Part shown: positions 33,260 through 42,680 of the stretch, in pieces
Layout of the letters: every line of letters starts with the position of its first letter
Numbering within the stretch: the stretch's first letter is position 1
NCBI RefSeq assembly: GCF_014873945.1
Contig: NZ_JADBEC010000001.1
Location: 3,799,001-3,863,000 of the forward strand
Length of the DNA: 64,000 bases
Direction: 5' to 3'
DNA from: Rhizobium viscosum
GTDB taxonomy: Bacteria; Pseudomonadota; Alphaproteobacteria; Rhizobiales; Rhizobiaceae
Notes under the pieces: generated by a model
Told to the model about the DNA's origin: nothing
Seen by the model: only the letters and a program-made list of their open reading frames with translations
Database searches by the model: none
Made by a program: the position numbers and the translations under genes

Positions 33260-34202
33260 ATTTCGCAATCTCATCGCCGCTGTCAGGGGCGAGATCGGCA
33301 AGGTGGTGCAGGGACAGGATGCGATCATCGATCTCGTCCTGATCTCGATCTTCTCGGGTGGGCACTGCCTTGTCGAGGGACCTCCGGGCACGGCAAAGAC
33401 GCTGCTCGCGCGCTCGGTTTCGGCCGCCATGGCGCTCGATTACCGGCGCATCCAGTTCACGCCGGACCTGATGCCGGGCGATGTGCTGGGCGTCAATCTT
33501 TTCAACTTCCAGACCAACCAGTTCCACCTCACCAAGGGGCCGGTCTTTACCGACATTCTTCTTGCCGACGAAATCAACCGCGCGCCGCCGAAGACGCAAT
33601 CGGCGCTGCTGCAGGCGATGAACGAGCGCATGGTGACGCTTGACGGCGTTGATTACCCGCTCGGGCCGGATTTCTTCGTGCTCGCCACGCAGAACCCGAT
33701 CGAGCAGCAGGGCACCTATCCGCTGCCCGAGGCGCAGCTCGACCGCTTCCTGTTCAAGCTGGTTGTCGATTTTCCTGATCGCGAGACGGAAATCTCGATC
33801 CTGTCGCGCCATGCCGATCAGGCGCTGAAAGCCGATATCAGCAAAGCCGGCATCCGGCCGCTGGTCACCAGCGAGGCGCTTGCCGCTGGCCGGGCGCTGA
33901 TCGACGCGATCCATCTCGACAAGTCGATCCTGACCTATATCGTCGATCTCGTGCGCGCGACGCGCTCGGATGCCGATATTCTCTATGGTGCCTCCACCCG
34001 TGCCGCCGATGCGCTTGCTGCGGCCGTGCGCGTCAAGGCGGCCTTCGAAGGGCGGGATTACGGCCTGCCTGACGACGTGCAGGCGCTGCTCACGCCGGCT
34101 TTGCGCCATCGCATCGTGCTGTCGCCTTCGGCGGAGATCGACGGGCGTACGCCTGACGATGTGCTGCGCAGCCTCAGGAACCGCGTGGATGCGCCCCGGT
34201 AA
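33246..34202 (+). CDS. MoxR-family AAA+ ATPase
   Basis: A 318-aa ATPase of the MoxR branch. Walker A is EGPPGTAKTLLARS (about residues 41-54), Walker B and the MoxR signature ILLADEINRAPPKTQ (about 104-118), and sensor I-like LATQNPIEQQGTYP follows. MoxR proteins act as chaperones that mature or insert partners through VWA-type DUF58 proteins. A TTG start at 33246 has GGGAG 8 nt upstream and overlaps the previous gene by 14 bp. Confidence 0.9.
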   Translation: MDLGEFRNLIAAVRGEIGKVVQGQDAIIDLVLISIFSGGHCLVEGPPGTAKTLLARSVSAAMALDYRRIQFTPDLMPGDVLGVNLFNFQTNQFHLTKGPVFTDILLADEINRAPPKTQSALLQAMNERMVTLDGVDYPLGPDFFVLATQNPIEQQGTYPLPEAQLDRFLFKLVVDFPDRETEISILSRHADQALKADISKAGIRPLVTSEALAAGRALIDAIHLDKSILTYIVDLVRATRSDADILYGASTRAADALAAAVRVKAAFEGRDYGLPDDVQALLTPALRHRIVLSPSAEIDGRTPDDVLRSLRNRVDAPR

Positions 34203-35510
34203 ATGCGGCCGTCCTCACACCTGATCGCGCTTGTTCTTGCCATGGCGGCGCTGACGGTCATCGTCAGCGTGTGGTGGCGCGACATGAGCATGCCGCTCGT
34301 CTTCCTGTGGGTGGTGCTGGCGGTCGTTACGGCGGGCGATCTCGTCTTCACGGCGCTGTCGGGGCGGATGGCCGTCGATGTCGATCTGCCGCCGCAGGGT
34401 TTTGTCGGCCACGCGGCTCCTTTCACTGTTGTCATCAACAGGCAGAAGGGCAAGCTGCCCGAGGGGATCGATATCCGGCTCGATGCCGCGCCGGAGCTTG
34501 TCATCGGCGAGCGTCGCATGGAGCGCGCCGAATCCGGACCGGTGAAGGCATCCTTCGATCTGCAGCTGACGCGGCGGGGGCAGTTTTCGGTGCGCGAGCT
34601 CTGGCTGAAATGGCCGTCGCACCTCCGGCTTATCGACAGGATCGTGCGCCTGCCGGTGGCGCGCGAGATCTCAGTTATTCCCGATATCTCGCCGGTGCTG
34701 TCAGGCGCGATCAAGACGCAGATCCTGCCGCTCGAAGCCGGCCAGAAGGATTTGCGGCTGCGCGGCGAGGGGTCGGAATTCCATCAGCTCCGGGAATTTG
34801 CCGCCGGCATGGATCCGCGCAGCATCGACTGGAAGCGCTCGGCGCGCATGCGCAATCTCGTGGTACGCGAGATGCGGGCGGAGAAAAACCACCAGATCAT
34901 TCTCTGCGTCGATTCCGGGCGGCTGATGGCCGAGCAGCTCGGCGGCTTCACCAAGCTCGACCGCGCCATCAATGCGGCGCTCGCCATGTGCTGGGCGGGA
35001 GGGCTCGCCGGCGATCTCGTCGGCTTCTACAGTTTCGACAGCCGTCCGCGTCTCTTCGTGCCGGCTCTGCCGGGACGCACCGCCTTTCAGCGCCTGCAGA
35101 CGGTCTGCGCCGAGTTGCGCTATGAAACGCAGGAGACCAACCATACACTGGGGCTGACGCATCTGTCGGGCCGGCTGAAGCGACGCTCGCTGATCGTGAT
35201 ATTCTCCGATTTCGTCGACAGCATCACGGCGGAACTGATGATCGAGAACATCCAGGTGCTCGCGCGGCATCATTTCATCGTCTATGTTGCTCTGCGCGAT
35301 CCCATGCTGGCAAAGCTGACAGAGCCGGAGGAGACGACGCTCGATGCCATCGCCCGCTCGGTCGCGGCGCGGCAGATCGTGCAGGAGCGACGGGCCGTGA
35401 TGGAAAAGCTCGCGCGTCTCGGCGTGCTCTGCCTCGACAGCACACCCGAGGCGCTGACATCGGATCTCATTGCCCGCTACATCGAAATCAAATCCCGCGA
35501 GATGATATGA
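34203..35510 (+). CDS. DUF58 (VWA-like) membrane protein
   Basis: A 435-aa protein with two N-terminal helices (residues 7-24 and 30-48). It carries the DUF58 signature REFAAGMDPRSIDWKRSA (about residues 198-215) and a VWA-like fold with a metal-site candidate ('LCVDSGRLM' and 'SLIVIFSDFVDS'). DUF58 proteins partner with MoxR ATPases. It starts immediately after the MoxR stop (TAA then ATG). Confidence 0.85.
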   Translation: MRPSSHLIALVLAMAALTVIVSVWWRDMSMPLVFLWVVLAVVTAGDLVFTALSGRMAVDVDLPPQGFVGHAAPFTVVINRQKGKLPEGIDIRLDAAPELVIGERRMERAESGPVKASFDLQLTRRGQFSVRELWLKWPSHLRLIDRIVRLPVAREISVIPDISPVLSGAIKTQILPLEAGQKDLRLRGEGSEFHQLREFAAGMDPRSIDWKRSARMRNLVVREMRAEKNHQIILCVDSGRLMAEQLGGFTKLDRAINAALAMCWAGGLAGDLVGFYSFDSRPRLFVPALPGRTAFQRLQTVCAELRYETQETNHTLGLTHLSGRLKRRSLIVIFSDFVDSITAELMIENIQVLARHHFIVYVALRDPMLAKLTEPEETTLDAIARSVAARQIVQERRAVMEKLARLGVLCLDSTPEALTSDLIARYIEIKSREMI

Positions 35511-36586
35511 CGGATCTGCGCATCGACCCCAGGATGGATAGCGGCACGACACCCTATGCCGGCGGGGTGCCGAACGATCTGCTGCGCTCGGCGCGCTTCC
35601 GGCTGGAGCGCGAGGCGCACTGGCGCCAGTTGGACCAACTGGTGACACGGGCGGAAGCGGGTGGGGCGGCGGCGCTGAGTTATGACGAGGTGCGAAATCT
35701 CGCCGCCGGCTACCGGCAAGCGATGAATTCGCTGAGCGTGGCGCGGGATATCTCGCTTGATCGGGCGCTGGTCGCTTATCTGGAAAGCCTCTGCGCGCGC
35801 GCCTATCTCGTCGCCTATGCGCCGCAGGAAAGCCTCGGCGGGCTGATGAGCCGCCTGTTGCTGCGCGGCATTCCGCAGGCGGTGCGCCGCTCGGGCCTGC
35901 CTCTCTTCATCGGCTTCCTCGCGCTCGTTCTCGGCGCTTTTGCCGGATACAGGCTCTGCAGCAGCGATCCGAGCTGGTTCTATACGTTCGTGCCGCCGGG
36001 AATGGCCGATCTGCGCACACCGGATGCTTCGGCGGATTATCTGCGCTCGACGATCTATGGCGATGAACGGCATGAGGGAGACGGGCTAGCCGCCTTTTCG
36101 GCATTTCTCTTCTCCCACAATACGGGCATTGCCGTGCTGATCTTTGCGCTCGGCGTCTTCATGTCGGTGCCGAGCTTCATCCTGACCTTCTACAATGGCC
36201 TGATGCTCGGCGCCTTCTTCGCGATGTTTCGGCAGAAGGGGATGGGCTACGACGTTTTCGCCTGGCTTTCCATTCACGGCGTCACGGAGCTTGCGGCCAT
36301 TTCGATCGCCTGCGCCGGCGGGGCAGGGCTCGGGCTTGCCGTGCTTCTTCCCGGCGCGCGAACGCGTAAAGACGCCCTGCGCCATCAGGCCCATGATGCA
36401 GTCAAGCTCGCGATCCTGGCCGCCCTGATGCTCGTCGTGGCGGCATTCATCGAAGGCTTCCTGCGCCAGCTGGTGCAGGATCCGACCTGGCGGCTCGTCA
36501 TCGGCTGGGGCATGGGTGTCTTCTGGGTCGGCTGGCTTATGCTTGGAGGGCGCGAGGGCAGGGCTTCGCGCGAGCCGGTGCGATGA
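35507..36586 (+). CDS. Stage II sporulation protein M-like membrane protein
   Basis: A 359-aa SpoIIM-like protein. A helical N-terminus (residues 20-110) precedes five or six membrane helices (from about residue 125 to the end) with the FSHNTGIAVLIFALG segment typical of the family. Its start overlaps the DUF58 stop by 4 bp (ATGA). In non-sporulating bacteria this family is found with MoxR and RDD genes; the role is unknown. Confidence 0.8.
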   Translation: MTDLRIDPRMDSGTTPYAGGVPNDLLRSARFRLEREAHWRQLDQLVTRAEAGGAAALSYDEVRNLAAGYRQAMNSLSVARDISLDRALVAYLESLCARAYLVAYAPQESLGGLMSRLLLRGIPQAVRRSGLPLFIGFLALVLGAFAGYRLCSSDPSWFYTFVPPGMADLRTPDASADYLRSTIYGDERHEGDGLAAFSAFLFSHNTGIAVLIFALGVFMSVPSFILTFYNGLMLGAFFAMFRQKGMGYDVFAWLSIHGVTELAAISIACAGGAGLGLAVLLPGARTRKDALRHQAHDAVKLAILAALMLVVAAFIEGFLRQLVQDPTWRLVIGWGMGVFWVGWLMLGGREGRASREPVR

Positions 36587-37509
36587 AACAGCCAAAGCAG
36601 TCAAACCAGTCCGTGAGCGAGGGCAAGGACGGCAGGCGCCTCCAGCAGTTCATTCCGCCGGAGGGCGTTCCGATCACGCTCGCCATTGCCTCGCTCGGAA
36701 GCCGTCTCGGCGCGCAGATCCTCGACATCATCTTCACGTCGCTTTTCATCCTGGTCTGCGCATTTGCGATCGTCTTTACGGGGGGCTTGCCGGAAAACGC
36801 CGCGACGATCCTGATCATCCTCCTGGGGTTCCTGCTGCGCACCCCCTATTACGTTCTCTCGGAGCTCATCTGGAACGGGCGCACGCTCGGAAAAAGGATC
36901 ACCGGCATCCGCGTCATCAACGTGGACGGACGGCGCCTGACCCCGCATCAGGTGACCGCACGCAACCTCATGAAAGAGGTGGAAATCTTCGTTCCCATGG
37001 GCCTTCTCTTCACGATCGGCGCGCAATCGGCGCTGGAAGCGTGGTTGACGGTGCTCTGGCTGCTGGCGGTGGTCATCGTTCCGCTCGCCAACCGCCGCCG
37101 GCAACGCATCGGCGACGTGATCGCCGGCACGCTCGTAGTCGACAATCCGCGCTCCGTGCTGCTGTCAGACCTCGCGCTGTCATCTCCTGCCAAGGCTTCG
37201 TCGCAGCCGGCATTCGAATTCCTGCCCGAGCATCTCGATATCTACGGAAAATACGAGCTGCAGACGCTGGAGGATGTGCTGCGTGACACGACGAAGAAGC
37301 CGAACACCGAAGAGATCATCAAGATCGTGCGCACGATTACGAGAAGGATTCGCTTTGAGGATGCCGTGAAGCCCGGCCAGGAGATGCTGTTCCTCAATGA
37401 TTTCTATCGCGCCCAGCGCGAGCATCTGGAGAGCCTGAAGCTGTTCGGAAAGGCGCGTGAGAACAAGTATCACGAGCATACGAAGACAGAGGCGAAGAAG
37501 CTTGTTTGA
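36583..37509 (+). CDS. RDD-family membrane protein (last gene of MoxR cluster)
   Basis: A 308-aa protein. The RDD-type domain (residues about 30-185) has RLGAQILDIIF, LLRTPYYVLSELIWNGRTLGKRITGI and QRIGDVIAGTLVVDN. A cytoplasmic helical C-terminal region follows (residues about 200-308, with the basic end KTEAKKLV). The start overlaps the SpoIIM stop as ATGA. RDD proteins are membrane proteins of uncertain role, some linked to sodium or proton transport. Confidence 0.85.
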   Translation: MKQPKQSNQSVSEGKDGRRLQQFIPPEGVPITLAIASLGSRLGAQILDIIFTSLFILVCAFAIVFTGGLPENAATILIILLGFLLRTPYYVLSELIWNGRTLGKRITGIRVINVDGRRLTPHQVTARNLMKEVEIFVPMGLLFTIGAQSALEAWLTVLWLLAVVIVPLANRRRQRIGDVIAGTLVVDNPRSVLLSDLALSSPAKASSQPAFEFLPEHLDIYGKYELQTLEDVLRDTTKKPNTEEIIKIVRTITRRIRFEDAVKPGQEMLFLNDFYRAQREHLESLKLFGKARENKYHEHTKTEAKKLV

Positions 37510-37571
37510 GGTGGGTGAGCGGGTCTCGCCGGCTGTTTTGCGCCCAGAAATTATTTTGGAGGGATGATGTA

Positions 37572-37898
37572 ATGAATCTGCGTATTTTAAGCGCGTTGGC
37601 GCTCGTTCTTTCTGCCGCGGGCCATGCTCGAGCTGACGATCGCAGAGATCAAGCGGCATTTTATTTTCACTCTTTTACGAAATCGACATGCGGCTTCAAC
37701 ATGACGGTAGAATCGGCAAAAAAAGCTGCAGCCACTCTTGGAATGAGCGATCTTCACGACCCATTGTTTCCGGCATTGGGTGCAGTGTGTGCTGAGGTAA
37801 AAAAAGGAAACAAAGGCAAGGTTATCGAGATCCAGGTTCGCGACAGCCACAATGTGCTGCGCAAGGTCACGCTTGAAAAAGCCAAGTGGTGGCAGTGA
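37572..37898 (+). CDS. Small secreted protein, unknown
   Basis: A 108-aa exported protein with a signal peptide (MNLRILSALALVLSAAGHARA). The ATG at 37572 has GGAGGG 8 nt upstream. The mature part contains two Cys (FTKSTCGFNMTV and GAVCAEVKKG) and is mostly helical and basic. I recognise no family. The AT-richer DNA and Lys codons differ from the flanking MoxR operon. Confidence 0.65.
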   Translation: MNLRILSALALVLSAAGHARADDRRDQAAFYFHSFTKSTCGFNMTVESAKKAAATLGMSDLHDPLFPALGAVCAEVKKGNKGKVIEIQVRDSHNVLRKVTLEKAKWWQ

Positions 37899-37911
37899 AG
37901 GGGTCGCCGGG

Positions 37912-38112
37912 ATGGACAAGTCGACAGCAGATCAAGACAAAGACGGCTCGAGGGCCGGGATTGATAAAAAGTCGCCGCTTGAACAGCCGGTGTATTATGG
38001 CAAATGGAACATGCTTGTTGCGCGTGCCCTGGAAGAAGGCTTCAGGCTTGTCATGAATGATTTCAAAGCGTGGCGTGCCGTGACGAAGAAGAAGCGTAAG
38101 ACTCCGCGTTAG
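37912..38112 (+). CDS. Small basic hypothetical protein, 66 aa
   Basis: A 66-aa frame beginning MDKSTADQDKDG, 13 bp after the secreted-protein stop. It is strongly charged (ends RAVTKKKRKTPR) with one short hydrophobic helix (NMLVARALEEGFRLVMN). The ribosome-binding site is weak. It could be translated with the preceding gene. No function can be suggested. Confidence 0.4.
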   Translation: MDKSTADQDKDGSRAGIDKKSPLEQPVYYGKWNMLVARALEEGFRLVMNDFKAWRAVTKKKRKTPR

Positions 38113-38364
38113 GCCGTCAGGATTGCGCCGAAAGCTGCTGGTGGCGAAACCCTTTGAAAGTTCAGGACGATGCGCGGAAACAAGTCTCGCCGCGTCCGTA
38201 AAACAGAAGTGAAGAAGCCAGTTTGAAGGTGGGGTAGAGAGTGAGCTTCCGGGCCGCGCCTGCTAAGCCCCGCCCTCAAGATTTTTGATATTCGAAACGG
38301 GAAATTGGCAATTGAAGTCGGGCAGCTATGTTTCCCCATTAAACAACAATTGTGGATCTATCGG

Positions 38365-38898
38365 ATGTTGCGCAACGTTCTTTTGAATTCGCTGGTTTTT
38401 GGCCTGGCCATACAAGTAATCCCCACCGAATTGGCTTTGGCCCAGGACAATCCAAACGTTCAGATAATCCCGCGTGGCGATCCGGCCATGGCCAGAGCTC
38501 ACGAGAAATCCGAGAAGGGCCTGGACGCCTTCCTTGAGAAATTGAGCAATCCACCGCCGGGAACGGAAAATTACAACATCAAACTGGGCTTTGCGGACAA
38601 GGGCAAGGACGTGGCGATAACCACGGATCAGATGGCGCAGGGCGTGGAATTCATGTGGGTCTATCAAATAGAGGCGTCAGGGGATCATTTCACTGCTCTG
38701 CTTGGCGACACGCCGGAATATGTCCACAACATCAAGCCTGGTGATCGCGTCGAGTTTGAGAAGTCCGATATTTTCGACTGGCTCTATGTGGAGAATGGGA
38801 AGGTAAAGGGAAATTACACCGTTTGCCCGTTGCTGTTGGCCGGTCCGAAAGAGCAGTTGGAAGAATATCGCCTCAATTACGGCATCGTTTGCGACTGA
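38365..38898 (+). CDS. Secreted DUF2314-domain protein
   Basis: A 177-aa exported protein. The signal peptide is MLRNVLLNSLVFGLAIQVIP, with cleavage after about residue 27. The C-terminal half matches DUF2314 (YegJ-like): EFMWVYQIEASGDHFTALL and the hallmark GDRVEFEKSDIFDWLY (about residues 134-149). The ATG at 38365 is chosen for the signal peptide; the ribosome-binding site is weak. Function is unknown. Confidence 0.7.
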   Translation: MLRNVLLNSLVFGLAIQVIPTELALAQDNPNVQIIPRGDPAMARAHEKSEKGLDAFLEKLSNPPPGTENYNIKLGFADKGKDVAITTDQMAQGVEFMWVYQIEASGDHFTALLGDTPEYVHNIKPGDRVEFEKSDIFDWLYVENGKVKGNYTVCPLLLAGPKEQLEEYRLNYGIVCD

Positions 38899-39002
38899 TC
38901 GTGATATTGCTCGACAGCGCTAGCCGCCACTCTCCCCAACTGCGTCTGTTCGGACGCCCCAACTCCTTGATCCATGCACCGCCGAAACGCAATGGAAACG
39001 GC

Positions 39003-39023
39003 CCGGGTCCGCGATGGACCCGG
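39003..39023 (-). terminator. Candidate terminator of the copper operon
   Basis: The 8-bp stem CCGGGTCC/GGACCCGG with loop GCGAT lies 12 bp beyond the CusF-like stop. On the minus strand the stem is followed by a short CCGTTTCC tract, so termination is plausible but not strong. Confidence 0.45.
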
Positions 39024-39034
39024 ACCTGATCCAA

Positions 39035-39319
39035 CTACTTGACCGCAGTCACGGTCAGCTTGCCGTCGACGCGTTCAGCGACGAACTCGATATTCTCGCC
39101 TGCCTTCAGTTTCTCGAGCATCGCGGCATCCTTGACGCGGAACACCATGGTCATGGCGGGCATGTCGAGGTTCTTGAGGTCTTCATGCTTGATGGTGACC
39201 TTCTGTGCCTTGGCGTCGACCTTGTCGACGATGCCCCTGGTATATTCCTGCGCGATGGCGCCTGCAGCAGTGCCGAGGGAGAGCAGGAAGGCGAGGGTGA
39301 TCCTGATTGCATTCTTCAT
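39035..39319 (-). CDS. CusF-like periplasmic copper-binding protein
   Basis: A 94-aa exported protein (signal peptide about residues 1-23, MKNAIRITLAFLLSLGTAAG) with the CusF/YdeI beta-barrel: RGIVDKVDAKAQKVTIKHED and LDMPAMTMVFRVKD. Met residues of MPAMTM and a His in TIKHED would form the Cu(I) site. The Trp of canonical CusF (WPxMTM) is Met here. The ATG at 39319 has AAAGGAG. It is the last gene of a minus-strand copper operon. Confidence 0.85.
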   Translation of the reverse strand: MKNAIRITLAFLLSLGTAAGAIAQEYTRGIVDKVDAKAQKVTIKHEDLKNLDMPAMTMVFRVKDAAMLEKLKAGENIEFVAERVDGKLTVTAVK

Positions 39320-39342
39320 TTTCGGTCTCCTTTGCGGATGTG

Positions 39343-39822
39343 TCATTCGGCAGCGACGCTGACGTCGCCGTGCATGCCGGCCTCGTAGTGGCCGGGGATC
39401 AGGCAGGCGAACTTGAACTCGCCGCCGGTGGTGAACTTCCAGACGATCTCGCCGGACTGGCCGGCCGTCAGGCGGAGCGAGTTCGCATCGGCATGTTCCA
39501 TCTCCGGGAATTTCTCCATGACCTTCTTGTGCTCCAGGATCTTGTCTTCCTGGTCGAGCACGAATTCGTGGTCGCTTTGCCCCGCATTCTTGATGGAGAT
39601 CTTCACCGTCTGGTCCTTGCGCACCTTGATCACGGCGGGCTGGAACAGCATCTTGCCGTCCTCGGTTTCCTTCATGCTGACGCGGATGGTCTGGGTGACC
39701 TTCGACTTGTCGCCGGGCTCGCCGACCGCCATTTTTTCACCGTGCCCGCCGGCGTGGCTGCCGGAAGCAAGCGCTGGGCCGGCGATGGCCGCAAGAGCCA
39801 GTGCGAGAGTATGAATTTTCAT
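39343..39822 (-). CDS. Cupredoxin / plastocyanin-like copper protein
   Basis: A 159-aa exported protein with a signal peptide (MKIHTLALALAAIAGPALA). The His-rich N-terminus (SGSHAGGHGEK) is followed by a cupredoxin domain (residues about 60-155) with the type-1 copper ligands: His in SDHEFV, and Cys, His and Met in CLIPGHYEAGM. It likely shuttles copper or electrons with the multicopper oxidase encoded just upstream. Confidence 0.85.
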   Translation of the reverse strand: MKIHTLALALAAIAGPALASGSHAGGHGEKMAVGEPGDKSKVTQTIRVSMKETEDGKMLFQPAVIKVRKDQTVKISIKNAGQSDHEFVLDQEDKILEHKKVMEKFPEMEHADANSLRLTAGQSGEIVWKFTTGGEFKFACLIPGHYEAGMHGDVSVAAE

Positions 39823-39852
39823 TTCATTTCCTTTGGTTGCTGGGGATTTGCA

Positions 39853-41202
39853 TCAGCCGTGCTGCATCGGCTTCGGCGTGATGGTGGTGTTTGCGTCTTT
39901 CGCCTTGGTCGCGTCCGGCAGTTCGCCGGTCCACTCCCAGGCCTGGGTGCCGGGCGGGTTTTCGTACCAGCCCGGATCGGCGTAATCGTCCGCCGAGATA
40001 CCCTCGCGGACTTTCACGACGGAGAACATGCCGCCCATTTCGATGGGGCCGTGCGGGCCCCAGCCGGTCATCATGGGGACAGTGTTCTCGGGAATGGGCA
40101 TTTCCATTTCGCCCATATCGGCCATGCCTTTGGTTCCCATCGGCATGTAATCAGGTTGAAGCTTGCGGATCTTTTCGGCGAGTTTCGACTTGTCCGCCCC
40201 GATGAAGGTCGGGATGTCATGGCCCATCGCATTCATCGTGTGGTGCGACTTGTGGCAGTGGATCGCCCAGTCGCCGAGATATTTCGCGTCGAACTCGTAG
40301 GCCCGCATCGCGCCGACGGGAATGTCGATGCTCACCTCCGGCCAGCGGGCTTCCGGCCGCACCCAGCCGCCATCCGTGCCGGTGACTTCGAAATCATAGC
40401 CGTGCATGTGGACCGGATGATTGGTCATGGTGAGGTTGCCGACCCGCACCCGGACACGATCGTTCTTTGAGACCACCAGCGGGCTGATGCCGGGAAAGAC
40501 CCGGCTGTTCCAGCACCACATGTTGAAGTCGGTCATTTCCATGATCCGCGGCACGTATGAGCCGGGATCGATGTCATAGGCGTTGAGCAGGAAGACGAAG
40601 TCGCGGTCGACGCGCATGAACTTGGGGTCTTTGGGATGAATGACGAAGAAGCCCATCATGCCCATTGCCATCTGCACCATCTCGTCGGAATGCGGGTGGT
40701 ACATGAAGGTGCCTGACTTCACGAGGTCGAACTCGTAGACGAAGGTCTTGCCGACGGGGATGTGAGGCTGCGACAGGCCGCCGACGCCGTCCATGCCTGA
40801 AGGCAGGATCATGCCGTGCCAGTGGATGGTCGTGTGTTCCGGCAGCTTGTTGGTGACGAAGATGCGGACGCGGTCGCCTTCGACAGCCTCGATCGTCGGC
40901 CCGGGCGACTGGCCGTTATAGCCCCAGAGATAGGCGGTCATGCCGTCGGCCATCTCGCGCTCCACCGGCTCGGCGACGAGGTGGAACTCCTTGACGCCGT
41001 TGTTCATCCGATGCGGGAGCGTCCAGCCGTTCAGCGTCACGACCGGCTGGTAGTCCGGCCCGGAGGTCGGGTGCAGCGGCGGCTGCATGTCGGCCGAGGC
41101 CATGGCCGGGGCATCCGGCAGGCCCATTGCTGAGGTCTTCGTCCAGGCTCCGGCCGCCATCAGGGCAGCACCGGCGCCGAAGAGTTGTCTTCTGTTGAAC
41201 AT
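39853..41202 (-). CDS. Multicopper oxidase (copper-tolerance type)
   Basis: A 449-aa Tat-exported oxidase (NRRQLFGAGAALMAAG). It has the four copper motifs: HWHG (residues about 134-137), HPHS, NHPVHMHGY and HCHKSHH, enough for one type-1 and one trinuclear site. It probably oxidises Cu(I) to less toxic Cu(II) in the periplasm, as CopA/CueO do. The start MFNRRQLFGA at 41202 follows AAAGGA. The C-terminal Met-rich stretch (MGTKGMADMGEMEM) may bind extra copper. Confidence 0.9.
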   Translation of the reverse strand: MFNRRQLFGAGAALMAAGAWTKTSAMGLPDAPAMASADMQPPLHPTSGPDYQPVVTLNGWTLPHRMNNGVKEFHLVAEPVEREMADGMTAYLWGYNGQSPGPTIEAVEGDRVRIFVTNKLPEHTTIHWHGMILPSGMDGVGGLSQPHIPVGKTFVYEFDLVKSGTFMYHPHSDEMVQMAMGMMGFFVIHPKDPKFMRVDRDFVFLLNAYDIDPGSYVPRIMEMTDFNMWCWNSRVFPGISPLVVSKNDRVRVRVGNLTMTNHPVHMHGYDFEVTGTDGGWVRPEARWPEVSIDIPVGAMRAYEFDAKYLGDWAIHCHKSHHTMNAMGHDIPTFIGADKSKLAEKIRKLQPDYMPMGTKGMADMGEMEMPIPENTVPMMTGWGPHGPIEMGGMFSVVKVREGISADDYADPGWYENPPGTQAWEWTGELPDATKAKDANTTITPKPMQHG

Positions 41203-41216
41203 GTGAAAATCCTTTC

Positions 41217-42680
41217 TCAATGACCGCCGCCGCTCTCGGACGACGAGGCGACCTCGGTCCCGGCCGATGCCGCAGCCGTGCCGCCGCCATAGACGGCAGG
41301 CGCGAGGCTGGCGTCCGCGAGCCAGAAATCCCGCTTGGCGTTGACGGAGAGCAGGATGGAGTTGATCTTGTCGCGCGTGTCGGTGAGCAGCTCGAATGTG
41401 TTGGTGATCATGCCGTTGTAGGAGAGGAGGGATTCCTCCTCGACCTTGGTGCGCAGCGGGACGACATTGTTGCGGTAGTGGCGGGCGATGTCGTAGTTCG
41501 ACCGGTAGGCCTCATAGGCCGATCTCGCTTCAGAGCGGACGTTGACGGCCTTCTCCGCCAGCTGATTGGCCGCACGCATGTAGCCAAGCTCGGCCTTGCG
41601 CATGCGCGCCTTGCCGGTGTCGAAGATCGGGATCGAAAATTCCAGCTCCCCGGTCGCCGTCGTCTCCCACTTCTTGTCACCGTCTTCCCCGATCTCCCTC
41701 TCGGACTCGGCTCCGGCAAGGATCTGGAGATCGGTGACATAGCGGGTCGCTTCGGTCAGGCCGGAGGAACGCGCGGTGGCTTCCAGTTCGAGCCTGGCTA
41801 CCTGAAGATCGATGCGGTTGCCGAGCGCTTCCGCCTCGATCGTATCGCGTTTCATCAAAGCCTTCGGCAGCGGCGGCAGGCTGTTCGGCACCTGGAATTC
41901 GGTGTCCGGGCCCCACAGGCCCATCTGCCTTGTCAGCTCTTCCTTGGCCAGCCGGGCAGCCAGGCGGGCCTTGGCGGTTTCACCGGCGAGTTCGGCTGCG
42001 AAGACATGCTCGCGCGCCTGCGCTCCCTTGGCCATCGCCCCGGTCTCGCCAAGCTTTTCGGCAAGCTCGGAGGCCGCATCGGCGGCAGCCTGTGCCCGCT
42101 GGAGCTGGGTCACATTCTCCCATGCGGCGACTGCGTTGATCCAGGCTCGGCGCGTATCGGCCGCAAGCTGCAGCGTGCGGACCGCAGCGTTCAGTTGCGC
42201 CTGGCGGAAACGCGTATCGGCAATCTCGATATCGCGTTTCCTTGTTATCAGCGCCAGCAGGTTGGTGGTGATCGCGCCCTCGATCGTCTTGAACGCTTCC
42301 AGTTCCGGCGTCCCCATGCCGGAGAAGCCGATGGAGACTGTCGGGTTCAAGAGCATGGTCGACTGCCATGCCTCGGCAGCACTCTCGCCAAGATCGGCAT
42401 AGGCGGCCTGGAGGCCCTTGTTGTTGATGAGGGCGATTTGGACGGCCGTTTCCGCGTCCAGCGTCTTCCTGCCGGCAAGGAGCGCTTTCACCTTGGCGGA
42501 GGCCAGTTCGGCTTCCTGCCGGTTTTGAACCCAGACGGTCTGTTTGGAGGCAGCACCGCCGACCTTGGCGGAGACGGTCGCGAAGCCGGCCTCTTTCGCC
42601 GCATACTCGGCACTGCTGACGCAGCCTCCGAGGAGGACGGGGAGGGCTGTGAGAGCAATAAGCTTGCGGATGACGGTCAT
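41217..42680 (-). CDS. TolC-family outer-membrane lipoprotein
   Basis: A 487-aa protein with a lipoprotein signal (lipobox LGGC, Cys about residue 20) and long helical heptad regions of the outer-membrane efflux family (two repeats, about residues 70-280 and 290-470). It resembles the CusC/OprM type that forms the trans-envelope tunnel of RND exporters. No RND pump or membrane-fusion gene is present here, so it may act alone or with a distant pump. It overlaps the preceding lipoprotein gene by 4 bp (ATGA). Confidence 0.85.
   Translation of the reverse strand: MTVIRKLIALTALPVLLGGCVSSAEYAAKEAGFATVSAKVGGAASKQTVWVQNRQEAELASAKVKALLAGRKTLDAETAVQIALINNKGLQAAYADLGESAAEAWQSTMLLNPTVSIGFSGMGTPELEAFKTIEGAITTNLLALITRKRDIEIADTRFRQAQLNAAVRTLQLAADTRRAWINAVAAWENVTQLQRAQAAADAASELAEKLGETGAMAKGAQAREHVFAAELAGETAKARLAARLAKEELTRQMGLWGPDTEFQVPNSLPPLPKALMKRDTIEAEALGNRIDLQVARLELEATARSSGLTEATRYVTDLQILAGAESEREIGEDGDKKWETTATGELEFSIPIFDTGKARMRKAELGYMRAANQLAEKAVNVRSEARSAYEAYRSNYDIARHYRNNVVPLRTKVEEESLLSYNGMITNTFELLTDTRDKINSILLSVNAKRDFWLADASLAPAVYGGGTAAASAGTEVASSSESGGGH

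Noticed and set aside
37506..37571. Longer N-terminus for the small secreted protein
   Set aside because: The extension lacks a signal-like sequence and the GGAGGG site points to 37572.
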